Shown: positions 8,885 through 17,710 of the stretch, one piece after another
Numbering within the stretch: position 1 is the first letter of the stretch
Layout of the letters: every line of letters begins with the position of its first letter
NCBI GenBank assembly: GCA_944324825.1
Contig: CALUXU010000001.1
Span: forward strand, 1-64,000
Source: Candidatus Gastranaerophilales bacterium
GTDB taxonomy: Bacteria > Cyanobacteriota > Vampirovibrionia > Gastranaerophilales > Gastranaerophilaceae
DNA length: 64,000 nucleotides
Reading direction: 5' to 3'
Notes under the pieces: model-generated
Database searches by the model: none
Told to the model about the DNA's origin: nothing
The model's input: the letters and a program-made list of their open reading frames with translations, nothing else
Program-made: the position numbers and the translations under genes

Positions 8885-9604
8885 ATGAACAAGTTTAAAT
8901 TTTTAGTGTTAGTTATTATTTATACTATTTCAAAAGTAAATGCTCAACAAACAATTTTTAATGTTCCAAGTGCCACTGTTACAGAAAAAAATATAATATT
9001 TCTTCAGCATGAATCACAATTTCGACCTTGGAATCCTGATTCATTTTGGCTGGGAACACATTATTCCGCTATTGGAATAGGATACAATACAGAACTTGAT
9101 GCAACATTGTTTAATGTTGGTGCACCAAATACACATAATATAACTCTTGGTATTGGATTTAAATCAGCTCTGCCTATCAAAAAACTTGATGAAATATTTA
9201 AAGGCAGAGAATTAAAGTTTACAGTTGGCTCAGAAGTGCTTGTATCACTTGTAGGAAATGGGGTTGGAAATTGGACATACTACCATTTCAGCGGAAGATT
9301 ACCTAAGATTAATACAAGATTAACAGGAGGAATTAGTGTAGGTTCAAAACAAGTATTTGGAAATGAAAATGTTTCATTTATAGCCGGTCTTGAACAACCA
9401 ATTACAAATAAGTTTGCAATAATTGGAGATTGGTATTCAGGGACAGATCACTATGCCGGATATTTAATTCTTGGAATCAGCTATAAATTACCGCAAAATA
9501 CAAATCTGTATCTTGGATTCCAAATTCCAAATGATAATATGGTTGGCCAAACAGGATTTGTTGTTGAAATATCAAAATTAATCCCGCTAAAAAAGACATC
9601 CTGA
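8885..9604 (+). CDS. Predicted outer-membrane or secreted beta-rich protein
   Basis: A 239-residue protein with a signal peptide (hydrophobic residues 5-15, probable cleavage after VNA near residue 20, followed by QQ). The mature part alternates short amphipathic strands with glycine-rich turns (ITLGIGFKS, YLGFQIPND), the pattern of a small outer-membrane barrel. It ends in a strand-like segment rather than a classical terminal phenylalanine. The family is unknown. The stop codon lies inside the downstream terminator stem. Confidence 0.65.
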   Translation: MNKFKFLVLVIIYTISKVNAQQTIFNVPSATVTEKNIIFLQHESQFRPWNPDSFWLGTHYSAIGIGYNTELDATLFNVGAPNTHNITLGIGFKSALPIKKLDEIFKGRELKFTVGSEVLVSLVGNGVGNWTYYHFSGRLPKINTRLTGGISVGSKQVFGNENVSFIAGLEQPITNKFAIIGDWYSGTDHYAGYLILGISYKLPQNTNLYLGFQIPNDNMVGQTGFVVEISKLIPLKKTS

Positions 9605-9620
9605 ACAGGATGTCTTTTTT
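9589..9620. terminator. Bidirectional terminator between the barrel gene and rpsO
   Basis: A 14-bp perfect stem, AAAAAAGACATCCT / AGGATGTCTTTTTT, with a 4-nt loop. It has T-runs in both directions and lies between convergent genes. The TGA stop of the + strand gene (9602-9604) spans the stem/loop border. Confidence 0.92.
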
Positions 9621-9645
9621 GAAAACAAATAACTTTGTATAAAAA

Positions 9646-9921
9646 TTAACCACGAATGTTTAATTTCTTAACCAAAGCTCTGTAACCTTCAAGATCTTTA
9701 CTCTTAAGGTAAGAAAGTAAACCTTTTCTTCTACCTACCATCATTAAAAGACCACGTTTTGTTGCGAAATCTTTTTTATTGGTCTTTAAGTGTTCAGTTA
9801 GTTCAGCAATTTTTTGGGTTAACATTGCGATTTGAACTTCTGTTGAACCTGTATCATGTTCATTCTTACCATATTTTTTTGTAAGTTCTTGTTTTTTTTC
9901 TTTTGTTAAATTGATTGACAT
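9646..9921 (-). CDS. rpsO: 30S ribosomal protein S15
   Basis: A 91-residue protein that binds 16S rRNA early in small-subunit assembly. The family signature is clear: [11 protein letters not shown] at about 22-32, the helical hairpin, and the basic [10 protein letters not shown] segment at about 64-73. It is transcribed alone. Unlike in many bacteria, no pnp follows; the downstream side is the shared terminator and the upstream side is the tandem repeat at 10003-10160. Confidence 0.97.
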   Translation of the reverse strand: MSINLTKEKKQELTKKYGKNEHDTGSTEVQIAMLTQKIAELTEHLKTNKKDFATKRGLLMMVGRRKGLLSYLKSKDLEGYRALVKKLNIRG

Positions 9922-10002
9922 GTTTGTTTTCCTTTATGTTGAGTGACTATTGGCGTAAGCACTCTACAAGTATTATAATATTATATCAAATTTAAAAATC
10001 AA

Positions 10003-10160
10003 GGGGGGGGGGGGTAAATGTAATTGATTATAATTGGGCTTACACATTTAATGTCCGGCTGGGGGTAAATGTAATTGATTATAATTGGGCTTACACGTTT
10101 AATGTCCGGCTGGGGGGTAAATGTATTGGGGTATAATTGGGCCTACACGTTTAATGTTTG
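10003..10160. repeat. Three tandem copies of a 51-52 bp unit with a 12-G run
   Basis: Three head-to-tail units start with GGGGTAAATG; the TAAATG words begin at 10015, 10066 and 10118 (periods 51 and 52). Each unit continues with TATAATTGGG(C)CTACAC(A/G)TTTAATG. The first two also share CCGGCTGG, and the first is led by twelve G residues at 10003-10014. A related two-copy array with the same 52-bp period lies at 25791. No gene is present in 9922-10182. Confidence 0.9.
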
Positions 10161-10182
10161 TTTCGGTTTAAAATGATAAATA

Positions 10183-10617
10183 TCAATTCAAAATAAAGGT
10201 CACAGGGCCGTCATTAATTAGTTCCACATCCATCATTGCGCCAAAAACTCCGGTCTTTACCGGCAGACCTTTTTGTTTTAGCTGTTCTATAAAATATTCG
10301 TACATTACATTTGCTTTTTGAGGCTCCTCTGCATTATCGAAACTTGGCCTGGTACCTTTAGAACAATTACCGGCAAGTGTGAATTGTGAAACAACAAGAA
10401 TCTCTCCAGAAATATCCGTAACAGATTTATTCATCTTGCCGTTTTCATCCTCAAAAATTCTAAGCTTTGAAATTTTATCAGCAATTCTATCTGCTTTTTC
10501 TTTAACATCACCCTTTTCCACACCATATAAAACAAGTATTCCTGAATCAATTTTAGAGTACAATTCATTATTGATTGTTACAGATGCTCGTTTTACACGT
10601 TGTATTAAACCAATCAT
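10183..10617 (-). CDS. dtd: D-aminoacyl-tRNA deacylase
   Basis: Removes D-amino acids (and glycine mischarged on tRNA-Ala) from tRNA. The 144-residue length is typical. Both active-site signatures are present: the SQFTLAG motif at about 78-84, and the NDGPVTF segment near the C-terminus with the Gly-cis-Pro pair that excludes L-amino acids. The start MIGLIQRVKRASV is the usual family N-terminus. The gene begins 3 bp after the DUF115 protein and is the last of a tightly packed four-gene unit. Confidence 0.95.
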   Translation of the reverse strand: MIGLIQRVKRASVTINNELYSKIDSGILVLYGVEKGDVKEKADRIADKISKLRIFEDENGKMNKSVTDISGEILVVSQFTLAGNCSKGTRPSFDNAEEPQKANVMYEYFIEQLKQKGLPVKTGVFGAMMDVELINDGPVTFILN

Positions 10618-10620
10618 TTA

Positions 10621-12513
10621 TTAAACCTCTATTTTATCAATTGTATTTGTTAAAGTTGTTATAACTCGTTCAAGTTTTGGGTGTATATTATTATAATAGT
10701 CCTTCAAACCTTGAATAACTTTTGGTGTCGTTTTTTCATTGTATGCTTTTACTTTTGTCAAAATATCGTTTAACACCATCTCTTCTGCAGCTGTAGTGTA
10801 TCTAAAAATTAAATTATCGTTATTATTGTGATCATTTAATAATGTATACTGTTCTATCAATTTTCTTATTCTCAAAAGTTTGTCTTTATCGATAACTTTA
10901 TTACGTTTATAATCCATACTTAAACGGGATACGGATTTTCCGCATTCATCACATATTTCCATCGATTTTTTCATAGAGTTTAATGTATTATTCAATCTAT
11001 TTTTTATAGTTTTTGTATCAAATGAAAAATCAGATTTTAATTCTATCTTCTTAGACTTTTTAGCATTTTTCATCGCATCTTCTAATGATTTATTTTCAAA
11101 CCCGTCAATCTGAGCTCCTTTTAACGAGGTATTTATTAATTCGATGTTTTCCAATTGTTTCGCATAATCAGAAATATGCTTTATGAATGAAGCATAACCT
11201 GCTTCTGTAGGTATTAACTTTCCTTCAATACCTTGGACGGAATACAAAATAGAATTGAGGTAGGCAAGACGTCTTTTAGCTGCCATAATTCTTTTTGATT
11301 CATCCTGGTGTGTAAATAAAGAGTCCGCATACTTTTTAATATCATTTGTTGTTATTTCATATTTATTTGTTTCAGGATTCAATTTACATAATAAATCAGA
11401 ATATGCGGAGTCTTTTGAATAACACTGCCCGTCAATATATGCCAAATCCTGACCAACAAGGATTATTTTAGAAAAGCCCATTTTTACAGCAGTATTAAAT
11501 GCCATAAAAGATACCGTTCCCTGAGCCAAATATCCTTCTGTCGAGAGTCCTGTAATATCAGCAAAATACTGGCTTGTAGGCATATTAGATGATACATGTA
11601 ATAATTTTGACCTGCATTTTAGAGCATGAATATTATAATTTGTATAAGGTTCTGATATTAGAGTTACTTTAGATAAATCAATACCTTCTACCTGTTTTGA
11701 ACAGTTGAAAGTTTCAATTATACAAAGATAATCTGTTTTTATACCGTTTTTAACTAAAGTTTTCAGTGCGGGACCGACTGTAAAAATTGTTGCTTTATCT
11801 TGATATTTTTTTAATGCTTCAATATTTGCAGAAAGTGTCGGACCGGCAGAAACAATTATAGCAGTTTGACCGGAATAAACATTTTCAAAAATATTTACCG
11901 GAATCTCCTTTAAGAGTTCAGGAATGTTATAAATAGTCATTAATGTAGAAGTATACATTCTTTTACGCTTATAACTATAATCAAGCAGTACACTGCCAAA
12001 AGTTAATTCTATTTTTTTTGTTTGCTCTTGAAATACATCTTTATACATCTCCCGATAACTTGGCAAGCTCAATATATCAACGGTTGTATTCTGTTTTGTA
12101 TTATTTGAAACAAAATCCAAAAGTTTTTCAAAATCCGTAAATAAATAAACATTATTTTTTGATAATTCAGAACTAAAATCAACCAGAGTAAAAGAGTTAT
12201 GCAAGATATCAAAATTAGGTTCATAAAGTAATACCGCATCTTTAGCATCTCGTACTGTCAGTTGGAATAAATACCCCAAACCAAGCCCATAAACAATATG
12301 AATATTTTTAAGTATGTTTTTTGATTGATTGAGAATAGCTTGAGATTCTGCAAGCGGATTTTCTTCACTATGCAGATATTGTCCGTTATATTGAATATTA
12401 TAACCATTTGTTGCTGCAAGTACCGGCTTAGATTTATATTCATAATTTAGCAGCTTCTCTTTTAAGCCTGCATCTTTCAGAGCGTTAATATTTCTTTCAA
12501 ATACTTTATTCAT
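10621..12513 (-). CDS. MAF_flag10/DUF115 family protein (possible flagellin glycosyltransferase)
   Basis: A 630-residue cytoplasmic protein. Residues about 200-400 show the DUF115 core: a Rossmann-like IIVSAGPTLSANIEAL start, FTVGPALKTL, and the later GQDLAYIDG segment. The family includes the motility-associated Maf proteins that transfer nonulosonic acids such as pseudaminic acid to flagellin, and MptE-like enzymes. The C-terminal 170 residues are helical and lysine-rich. It overlaps rlmN by 8 bp and is followed 3 bp later by dtd. A paralogue lies at 26684-28345. Flagellar motor genes in the same window support a motility role, but flagellin itself is not here. Confidence 0.8.
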   Translation of the reverse strand: MNKVFERNINALKDAGLKEKLLNYEYKSKPVLAATNGYNIQYNGQYLHSEENPLAESQAILNQSKNILKNIHIVYGLGLGYLFQLTVRDAKDAVLLYEPNFDILHNSFTLVDFSSELSKNNVYLFTDFEKLLDFVSNNTKQNTTVDILSLPSYREMYKDVFQEQTKKIELTFGSVLLDYSYKRKRMYTSTLMTIYNIPELLKEIPVNIFENVYSGQTAIIVSAGPTLSANIEALKKYQDKATIFTVGPALKTLVKNGIKTDYLCIIETFNCSKQVEGIDLSKVTLISEPYTNYNIHALKCRSKLLHVSSNMPTSQYFADITGLSTEGYLAQGTVSFMAFNTAVKMGFSKIILVGQDLAYIDGQCYSKDSAYSDLLCKLNPETNKYEITTNDIKKYADSLFTHQDESKRIMAAKRRLAYLNSILYSVQGIEGKLIPTEAGYASFIKHISDYAKQLENIELINTSLKGAQIDGFENKSLEDAMKNAKKSKKIELKSDFSFDTKTIKNRLNNTLNSMKKSMEICDECGKSVSRLSMDYKRNKVIDKDKLLRIRKLIEQYTLLNDHNNNDNLIFRYTTAAEEMVLNDILTKVKAYNEKTTPKVIQGLKDYYNNIHPKLERVITTLTNTIDKIEV

Positions 12514-13534
12514 CCTTGCTAACCTTTCCGCTTAATTGTCCGCACGCAGCATCAATATCAGAACCTCTCTCTAATCTCACTGTCACTTTTTTCCCGGAAT
12601 GTTCCAATAAATATTTAAATTTCATTATTTCATTATTTGTCGGTTTTGAATACTCTGTTTTTACAACCGGATTGTATGGAATCAGATTTATGTTACATTT
12701 CAAATCATGCAATAGATGGGACAACTCTTTTGCAGATTCTATTGTACAATTCAAACCTTTTATCAAAATATATTCGACTGTAATTCTTCTACCGGTTTTT
12801 TCTACATAATACTTTAATGCATCAACAAGTTCATTAATCGGATACTTATTTTCAATCGGCATAATCTCCCGCCTTACCGCATGATTTGATGCGTGTAAAG
12901 ATATTGCAAGTGTTGACTGCAGCTCTTTTTCTGCCAGTTTCTTTATTTGTGGGATTATTCCGCTGGTTGAAACAGTTATACGTCTTGCTCCAATTTGAAA
13001 ATCATTATTAAAAATGTCAAGTGCCTTTAAAACATTATCCAGATTTAATAAAGGTTCTCCCTGCCCCATAAATACAACATTGGTTATTTTTAATCCCGTA
13101 TCTCTTTGTATGGTCAAAACTTGTTCAACAATTTCTTTATAGGTTAAATTCCTTATGAAGCCTCTCTTGCCTGTTGCACAGAAAGAACAATTTACGGCGC
13201 AGCCTATTTGTGAACTTACACAAGCTGTCAGATTGGCTCGGTTATCAAACCTCATCAAAACAGTTTCTACACACTCACCGTCAGGATATTCTACCAAGTA
13301 TTTGATTGTACCGTCAGAACTTACCTGTTTTACTTTTATTTTTGTATCGGTTACTTGTGCTATCTGCTTAAAATCTTCCCTGAACTGTTTTGATAAATCC
13401 GTCATTTCATCTATACTTGAAACAGATTTTAAATATATCCAGTTATGAATTTGTTTTGCCCTAAATTTGGATGCCTTTAGGGACAAAACCAAATCTTCTA
13501 TTTCTTGTAACGACATGCCGGATAATATCTTCAT
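12506..13534 (-). CDS. rlmN: 23S rRNA (adenine-2503-C2)-methyltransferase
   Basis: A radical SAM enzyme that methylates C2 of A2503 in 23S rRNA, and A37 in some tRNAs. The 342-residue length fits. The iron-sulphur motif is C112-x3-C116-x2-C119, followed by the GEPLLN segment. The C-terminal DIDAACGQL carries the second cysteine used in the methyl-transfer mechanism. The N-terminal accessory helices (QIHNWIYLK) are typical. The gene overlaps the DUF475 gene upstream by 4 bp and the DUF115 gene downstream by 8 bp, pointing to one transcript. Confidence 0.96.
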   Translation of the reverse strand: MKILSGMSLQEIEDLVLSLKASKFRAKQIHNWIYLKSVSSIDEMTDLSKQFREDFKQIAQVTDTKIKVKQVSSDGTIKYLVEYPDGECVETVLMRFDNRANLTACVSSQIGCAVNCSFCATGKRGFIRNLTYKEIVEQVLTIQRDTGLKITNVVFMGQGEPLLNLDNVLKALDIFNNDFQIGARRITVSTSGIIPQIKKLAEKELQSTLAISLHASNHAVRREIMPIENKYPINELVDALKYYVEKTGRRITVEYILIKGLNCTIESAKELSHLLHDLKCNINLIPYNPVVKTEYSKPTNNEIMKFKYLLEHSGKKVTVRLERGSDIDAACGQLSGKVSKDE

Positions 13535-14574
13535 TCAACATTCTCCTTTTGTGCTTTAACTGAAGAAATCAATGCCGCAACAATAAATGCCAATCCTGAT
13601 AGCCCTGTTACAACTTCCGGTACTTCATGAAGCGTTGAAACAAACATTATAACAGCAAGAACACCAATTGCCCAATGAGCCCCGTGTTCAAGATATATAT
13701 AACTTTTTAAAGTTTTTTCTTCAACAAGAAGAAGTGTTAGAGATCTTACAAACATTGCACCTATTGCAAGCCCTATTGTAATAATTATAATGTCACTGCT
13801 CAGAGCGAAAGCTCCCAATACACCATCGAGTGAAAAAGAAGCATCTATAAGTTCTAAATACATAAAACTTACGAAACAAGAGCAGTTAAGCCAGTTTTTA
13901 GAATTGCAGCACTCTCTTTCCTGTTTTTGTTGAGCACCTTCCAATGTTTCCGCAATAGTATCAATAATAAGATAGGTTAGTATACCTGCAACTCCTGAGA
14001 TTAAAACATTCAATCTGATTGGAGCAGGCTGGAACATTTGCACCAAATCGACAACCGCCAGAGCTATTAATGTGTCCAAAACTTTATTACCCGGAACTCG
14101 TTTCATAACTCTCTCAACCGGCTTAATCCAATCAAGTTGTTTTTTAGGATTCATAAAGTAGCCCATAAACAACATAATTAAAAATGCACCACCGAATGTA
14201 ACGATAGGAGCATGCGTTTGATGCAGGTAATAAGCATACATTTTTGAATTAGTCAGTGCAATATGTAAAACTTTCAGGAGATTTAATTTTGCAAATATTG
14301 AAACAACTAAAAGTGGGAATAAAAACCTCATACCGAAAACTGCAATAGCAATACCCCAGGTTATGAATCTGTGACGCCATTTTTCTGACATTTTTTCAAG
14401 CTTCATTGCATTCACAACAGCGTTATCAAATGATAAACTTACCTCCAATACACTGAGAACAAATGCAATGAATACACAAATTAGACCTGAACCGGGTTTA
14501 ACATGTTCACCCCAGAAAAATGCACATATCAAACCTAGTGCAGTAACAATATAAGATCCCATAAAATGTTTCAT
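13531..14574 (-). CDS. DUF475 (TerC-like) integral membrane protein
   Basis: A 347-residue membrane protein with about nine hydrophobic segments. The motifs LEVSLSFDNAVVNA and, later, SFSLDGVLGAFALS match the DUF475/TerC superfamily, in which paired aspartates in membrane helices are thought to take part in metal or ion handling. The start at 14574 is chosen because GAGGG lies 7 nt before this ATG, while the ATG 21 bp upstream has no site. It is the first gene of the cluster with rlmN, the DUF115 protein and dtd. Substrate unknown. Confidence 0.82.
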   Translation of the reverse strand: MKHFMGSYIVTALGLICAFFWGEHVKPGSGLICVFIAFVLSVLEVSLSFDNAVVNAMKLEKMSEKWRHRFITWGIAIAVFGMRFLFPLLVVSIFAKLNLLKVLHIALTNSKMYAYYLHQTHAPIVTFGGAFLIMLFMGYFMNPKKQLDWIKPVERVMKRVPGNKVLDTLIALAVVDLVQMFQPAPIRLNVLISGVAGILTYLIIDTIAETLEGAQQKQERECCNSKNWLNCSCFVSFMYLELIDASFSLDGVLGAFALSSDIIIITIGLAIGAMFVRSLTLLLVEEKTLKSYIYLEHGAHWAIGVLAVIMFVSTLHEVPEVVTGLSGLAFIVAALISSVKAQKENVE

Positions 14575-14639
14575 ATAACTACCCTCTTGGTGCAATTATA
14601 TAAAACAAACCGGCTATTTTCAATTAAAATAATAAAGAA

Positions 14640-14930
14640 TCATCCAAGTGAATTAAGAATCGCCCTTGCGCCGTCGGTTTCATATTCCATTTGGGCTACA
14701 TCTTGTGTAATTCTGGCTTTTGATTCTGCCGGGGTTTCCATTATTTTTTGAACGGTTTTTGCATCCAAAAACTCAAAGAAATCATCTAACTGAACAGGCT
14801 TGACACCAGATTCTCCGGCTTGAATATTTAATACTGTATCTTCATTCTTTACAGGAGAGGACATGTTGGTTTTAGCACCCTGATTAACAATTCGTTTTTC
14901 GTTGATTTCGTCAGGTCCGAATAAATTCAT
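14640..14930 (-). CDS. Small acidic protein, unknown function
   Basis: A 96-residue soluble protein that I do not recognise. The first half is polar and probably disordered; the second half is predicted to form helices (QLDDFFEFLDAKTVQKIME and the segment after ESKARIT). An AAGGAG ribosome site precedes the ATG. It lies between ruvB and the DUF475 gene on the same strand with gaps of 116 and 65 bp, and codon use matches its neighbours. Confidence 0.6.
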   Translation of the reverse strand: MNLFGPDEINEKRIVNQGAKTNMSSPVKNEDTVLNIQAGESGVKPVQLDDFFEFLDAKTVQKIMETPAESKARITQDVAQMEYETDGARAILNSLG

Positions 14931-15046
14931 AATTTCTCCTTAGGTTATTTCTACCTACATACTACACAATTTTATAAGATGAATCAACCCCGAGAATTGA
15001 CCAAATTTTTCTTTTTTGTTACAAAACTTCAAGTAAAAATAATTTA

Positions 15047-16111
15047 TTAAAACAAGGTTTGCTGCATGTTCTCTATTTTTTTACCAAGATGTCTGTAGCC
15101 TTCCGGAGATACTTTTCTGCCGCGCGGGGTTCTTTGAAGCAAGCCGGCCTGCAAAAGATAAGGTTCACAAACATCTTCCAGAGTTCTGACATCTTCGCTC
15201 AAAGCCGCGGCAATTGTTTCTATACCGACAGGACCGCCGTCATATTTTTCAATAATCAAGTTTAATAAAGCTCTATCTGTTGTATCCAGACCGAACTCAT
15301 CAATATTTAAAATATCAAGGGAATAATTTGCGACTTCATCTGTGATAACACCGTCAAATTTAATCAACGCAAAATCAGACACACGTTTAACCAGACGGTT
15401 TGCAATTCTTGGTGTACCTCGGGAACGTCTAGCGATAGCCTTTGCACCTTCTTCCGTTATTTTTATATCCAAAATTGATGCAGTGCGTTTTATTACAGCG
15501 GCTAATTCTTCGATTGAATAGAATTGTAATCGATAAATTATACCAAACCTGTCACGCAAAGGCCCTGATAATTCTCCTGCTTTTGTTGTAGCACCAATCA
15601 AGGTAAATTTCGGAAGCGGTACTCTTAAAGTTTTTACTGTTTGCGATTTCCCTGTTGTCATATCCAAAAAGAAATCCTCCATTGCAGGATAGAGTATTTC
15701 TTCCGCAACTTTATTCAAACGATGAATCTCATCAATAAATAATATTTCGCCACCTTTTAATGACATCAAAATCCCTATAATATCTCTCGGACGCTCCAAT
15801 GCCGGTGCAGATGTTATTTTTATTTCTGCCCCCATCTGCTCTGCAATGACTCCGGCCAAAGTTGTTTTACCAAGGCCCGGAGGTCCGTAAAAGAGCAGGT
15901 GGTCAAGAGGTTTTTCTCTCATTTTTGCTGCTTCAATAGAAATTTTTAAGGTTTCTTTTAATGCAGACTGCCCTATATAATCATCAAATGACTTTGGACG
16001 AATACTATTTTCAAAAGTTTTATCGTATTCGATGCTTTCTGTTTTTATAATCGGATTTTTTTGTTTTAAATCCTGTTTTTGAAAATCATTGTCGTCTGAT
16101 ATTATTGCCAT
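15047..16111 (-). CDS. ruvB: Holliday junction branch migration helicase subunit RuvB
   Basis: AAA+ motor that drives branch migration with RuvA. The 354 residues include an N-terminal tail of about 30 residues. Walker A is GPPGLGKT at 76-83, Walker B is LFIDEIHRL, sensor 1 lies in [10 protein letters not shown], and the arginine finger lies in GPLRDRFG. The C-terminal winged helix (LQRTPRGR) is complete. It appears to be monocistronic or to lead the small gene at 14640; ruvA and ruvC are not nearby. Confidence 0.97.
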   Translation of the reverse strand: MAIISDDNDFQKQDLKQKNPIIKTESIEYDKTFENSIRPKSFDDYIGQSALKETLKISIEAAKMREKPLDHLLFYGPPGLGKTTLAGVIAEQMGAEIKITSAPALERPRDIIGILMSLKGGEILFIDEIHRLNKVAEEILYPAMEDFFLDMTTGKSQTVKTLRVPLPKFTLIGATTKAGELSGPLRDRFGIIYRLQFYSIEELAAVIKRTASILDIKITEEGAKAIARRSRGTPRIANRLVKRVSDFALIKFDGVITDEVANYSLDILNIDEFGLDTTDRALLNLIIEKYDGGPVGIETIAAALSEDVRTLEDVCEPYLLQAGLLQRTPRGRKVSPEGYRHLGKKIENMQQTLF

Positions 16112-16174
16112 AAAAAAATTATAACATTCACGCAGAAAATAGCAAAATTATTAATTACAGGCTTTTAATAGAAT

Positions 16175-17710
16175 ATGCAGGTAGAATCAACTCACAAACA
16201 AATTACTCCTAAACAACTTTATAATGAATTTATTAAGGGTAAAAGGCCTGAATATGAATATGATTATCAAGCGGATAAACCTATGCAAGAACTTAACCTG
16301 CTTGCCGAAAAATATAAACAAACTCTATCACTTGATGATAAAAAAGAATTATTAGATAAAGAGAGAAAAATATTATATCAGGAGCTTAACCATCCGGAGC
16401 TTACACTGGCAAGAAATTATAGTGATATCTCTAATTTAATTTCAACAGATACTGAGAAACATGCAGTAAAAAATCTTATTGATAATTTTAACTTAACAGC
16501 GCTATTAAGAATTGAATCAATGGATAAACCTTTTGAAAGTGAATATTCCAAACGAAAAATTAATACACTGAATAAGCTTTATAATAAGACAAATGAAAAT
16601 GTTTTTTATGGAAAAGAAAATAAAACACAATTAAATCACATAAAAGATTGGGTTAAATATTATCAAGATATTCCGCCTGCAGATAATAAAATTAAACCAA
16701 TTAGAACATTAGAAGATTTTAAAGATGCGTTGATAAATGGTGGGAAAGCTGATTCTCCACGTATACAAAAACACATAAATAAAATATTAAAAAATAAAAA
16801 TGTGAATCCTGAATATAAACGCTTAGCAGTATGGGGAGCCGGGAAATTCAGAAGTAATAAGTTTTTTGGCATAATAAAAGAAATTGCACTTGATACAAAA
16901 GAAAAGGACATAAAATTAAGAGAATTTGCAATTCATTCTACTGCTCTTTATGTCAAAGAGAAACCCGATGAAGTAAAAGCAATTATGACATCAATTGAAC
17001 GGGATAAAACTATTTTTGCACCGCTTGCAAAAACTATTAATGAAAAAATTAACGGAGAATATAATAAACCTCAAAAAGCATTAAAGGGGCTGACCAGAAA
17101 GGAGAAACAACAATATCAATCTCTGAAAAAAAGATATCTTTATTCAGACACAAAATTAAATATACATTCTGAAAATATGATAGATAAAGCTCTTTTATTT
17201 TACAAAAAAGTCTTAGGACATTTTGTTAATTCAAGAAAAAAATGTATTATAACTCAAGATACTTATACAAAAATAATACCCGAGAAAACAGGTGAAAGAT
17301 GTTTTACAAACGGAATATTCAATAGCGGCGATTTCTATGATTCATTCTCCGGAATTTCTAACAGGGAAACCATAGTAATAAATAAAAGAGAACTTAATTA
17401 CCTCTCGAATAATGCAATAATGGGACACGAATGTGCACATACTTTAAACAGATTATTTAAAAACTATGATTGGAATAAACTTTATAAATTATATTCAAAT
17501 GCTCTGGATAAGGATTATGTACTTGATGATTACGGAAAAAGAAACGTATTTGAATATTTTGCTCAAGGCTGCGAAGCATACATTTCGGAATATAAACCTC
17601 ATAGTACATTATTAAGTAAACATTCAGCAACTAATACACGATATGAGCTTTTAACCAAAGATCCCGACTTATTTAAGTTTGTAAAATATTGTTTAAAAAA
17701 ATATCACTGA
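16175..17710 (+). CDS. Putative HExxH metallopeptidase-like protein, no signal peptide
   Basis: A 511-residue lysine/asparagine-rich protein. The first 330 residues are mainly helical and unrecognised. The last 110 contain a zinc-protease-like motif, H418-E-C-A-H422, and 38 residues later EYFAQGCEAYI at 460-470, in the position of a third metal ligand of gluzincins. The pair HExxH plus E-Y/F-F-A-x-x-x-E-x-Y resembles the anthrax lethal factor (ATLF/M34) core, an assignment made by motif only. There is no signal peptide or membrane segment. Its 3' end overlaps the amidase gene by 7 bp, convergently. Confidence 0.65.
   Translation: MQVESTHKQITPKQLYNEFIKGKRPEYEYDYQADKPMQELNLLAEKYKQTLSLDDKKELLDKERKILYQELNHPELTLARNYSDISNLISTDTEKHAVKNLIDNFNLTALLRIESMDKPFESEYSKRKINTLNKLYNKTNENVFYGKENKTQLNHIKDWVKYYQDIPPADNKIKPIRTLEDFKDALINGGKADSPRIQKHINKILKNKNVNPEYKRLAVWGAGKFRSNKFFGIIKEIALDTKEKDIKLREFAIHSTALYVKEKPDEVKAIMTSIERDKTIFAPLAKTINEKINGEYNKPQKALKGLTRKEKQQYQSLKKRYLYSDTKLNIHSENMIDKALLFYKKVLGHFVNSRKKCIITQDTYTKIIPEKTGERCFTNGIFNSGDFYDSFSGISNRETIVINKRELNYLSNNAIMGHECAHTLNRLFKNYDWNKLYKLYSNALDKDYVLDDYGKRNVFEYFAQGCEAYISEYKPHSTLLSKHSATNTRYELLTKDPDLFKFVKYCLKKYH

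Noticed and set aside
10003-10160. CRISPR array
   Set aside because: Units are head-to-tail without unique spacers of constant length, and no cas genes are present.
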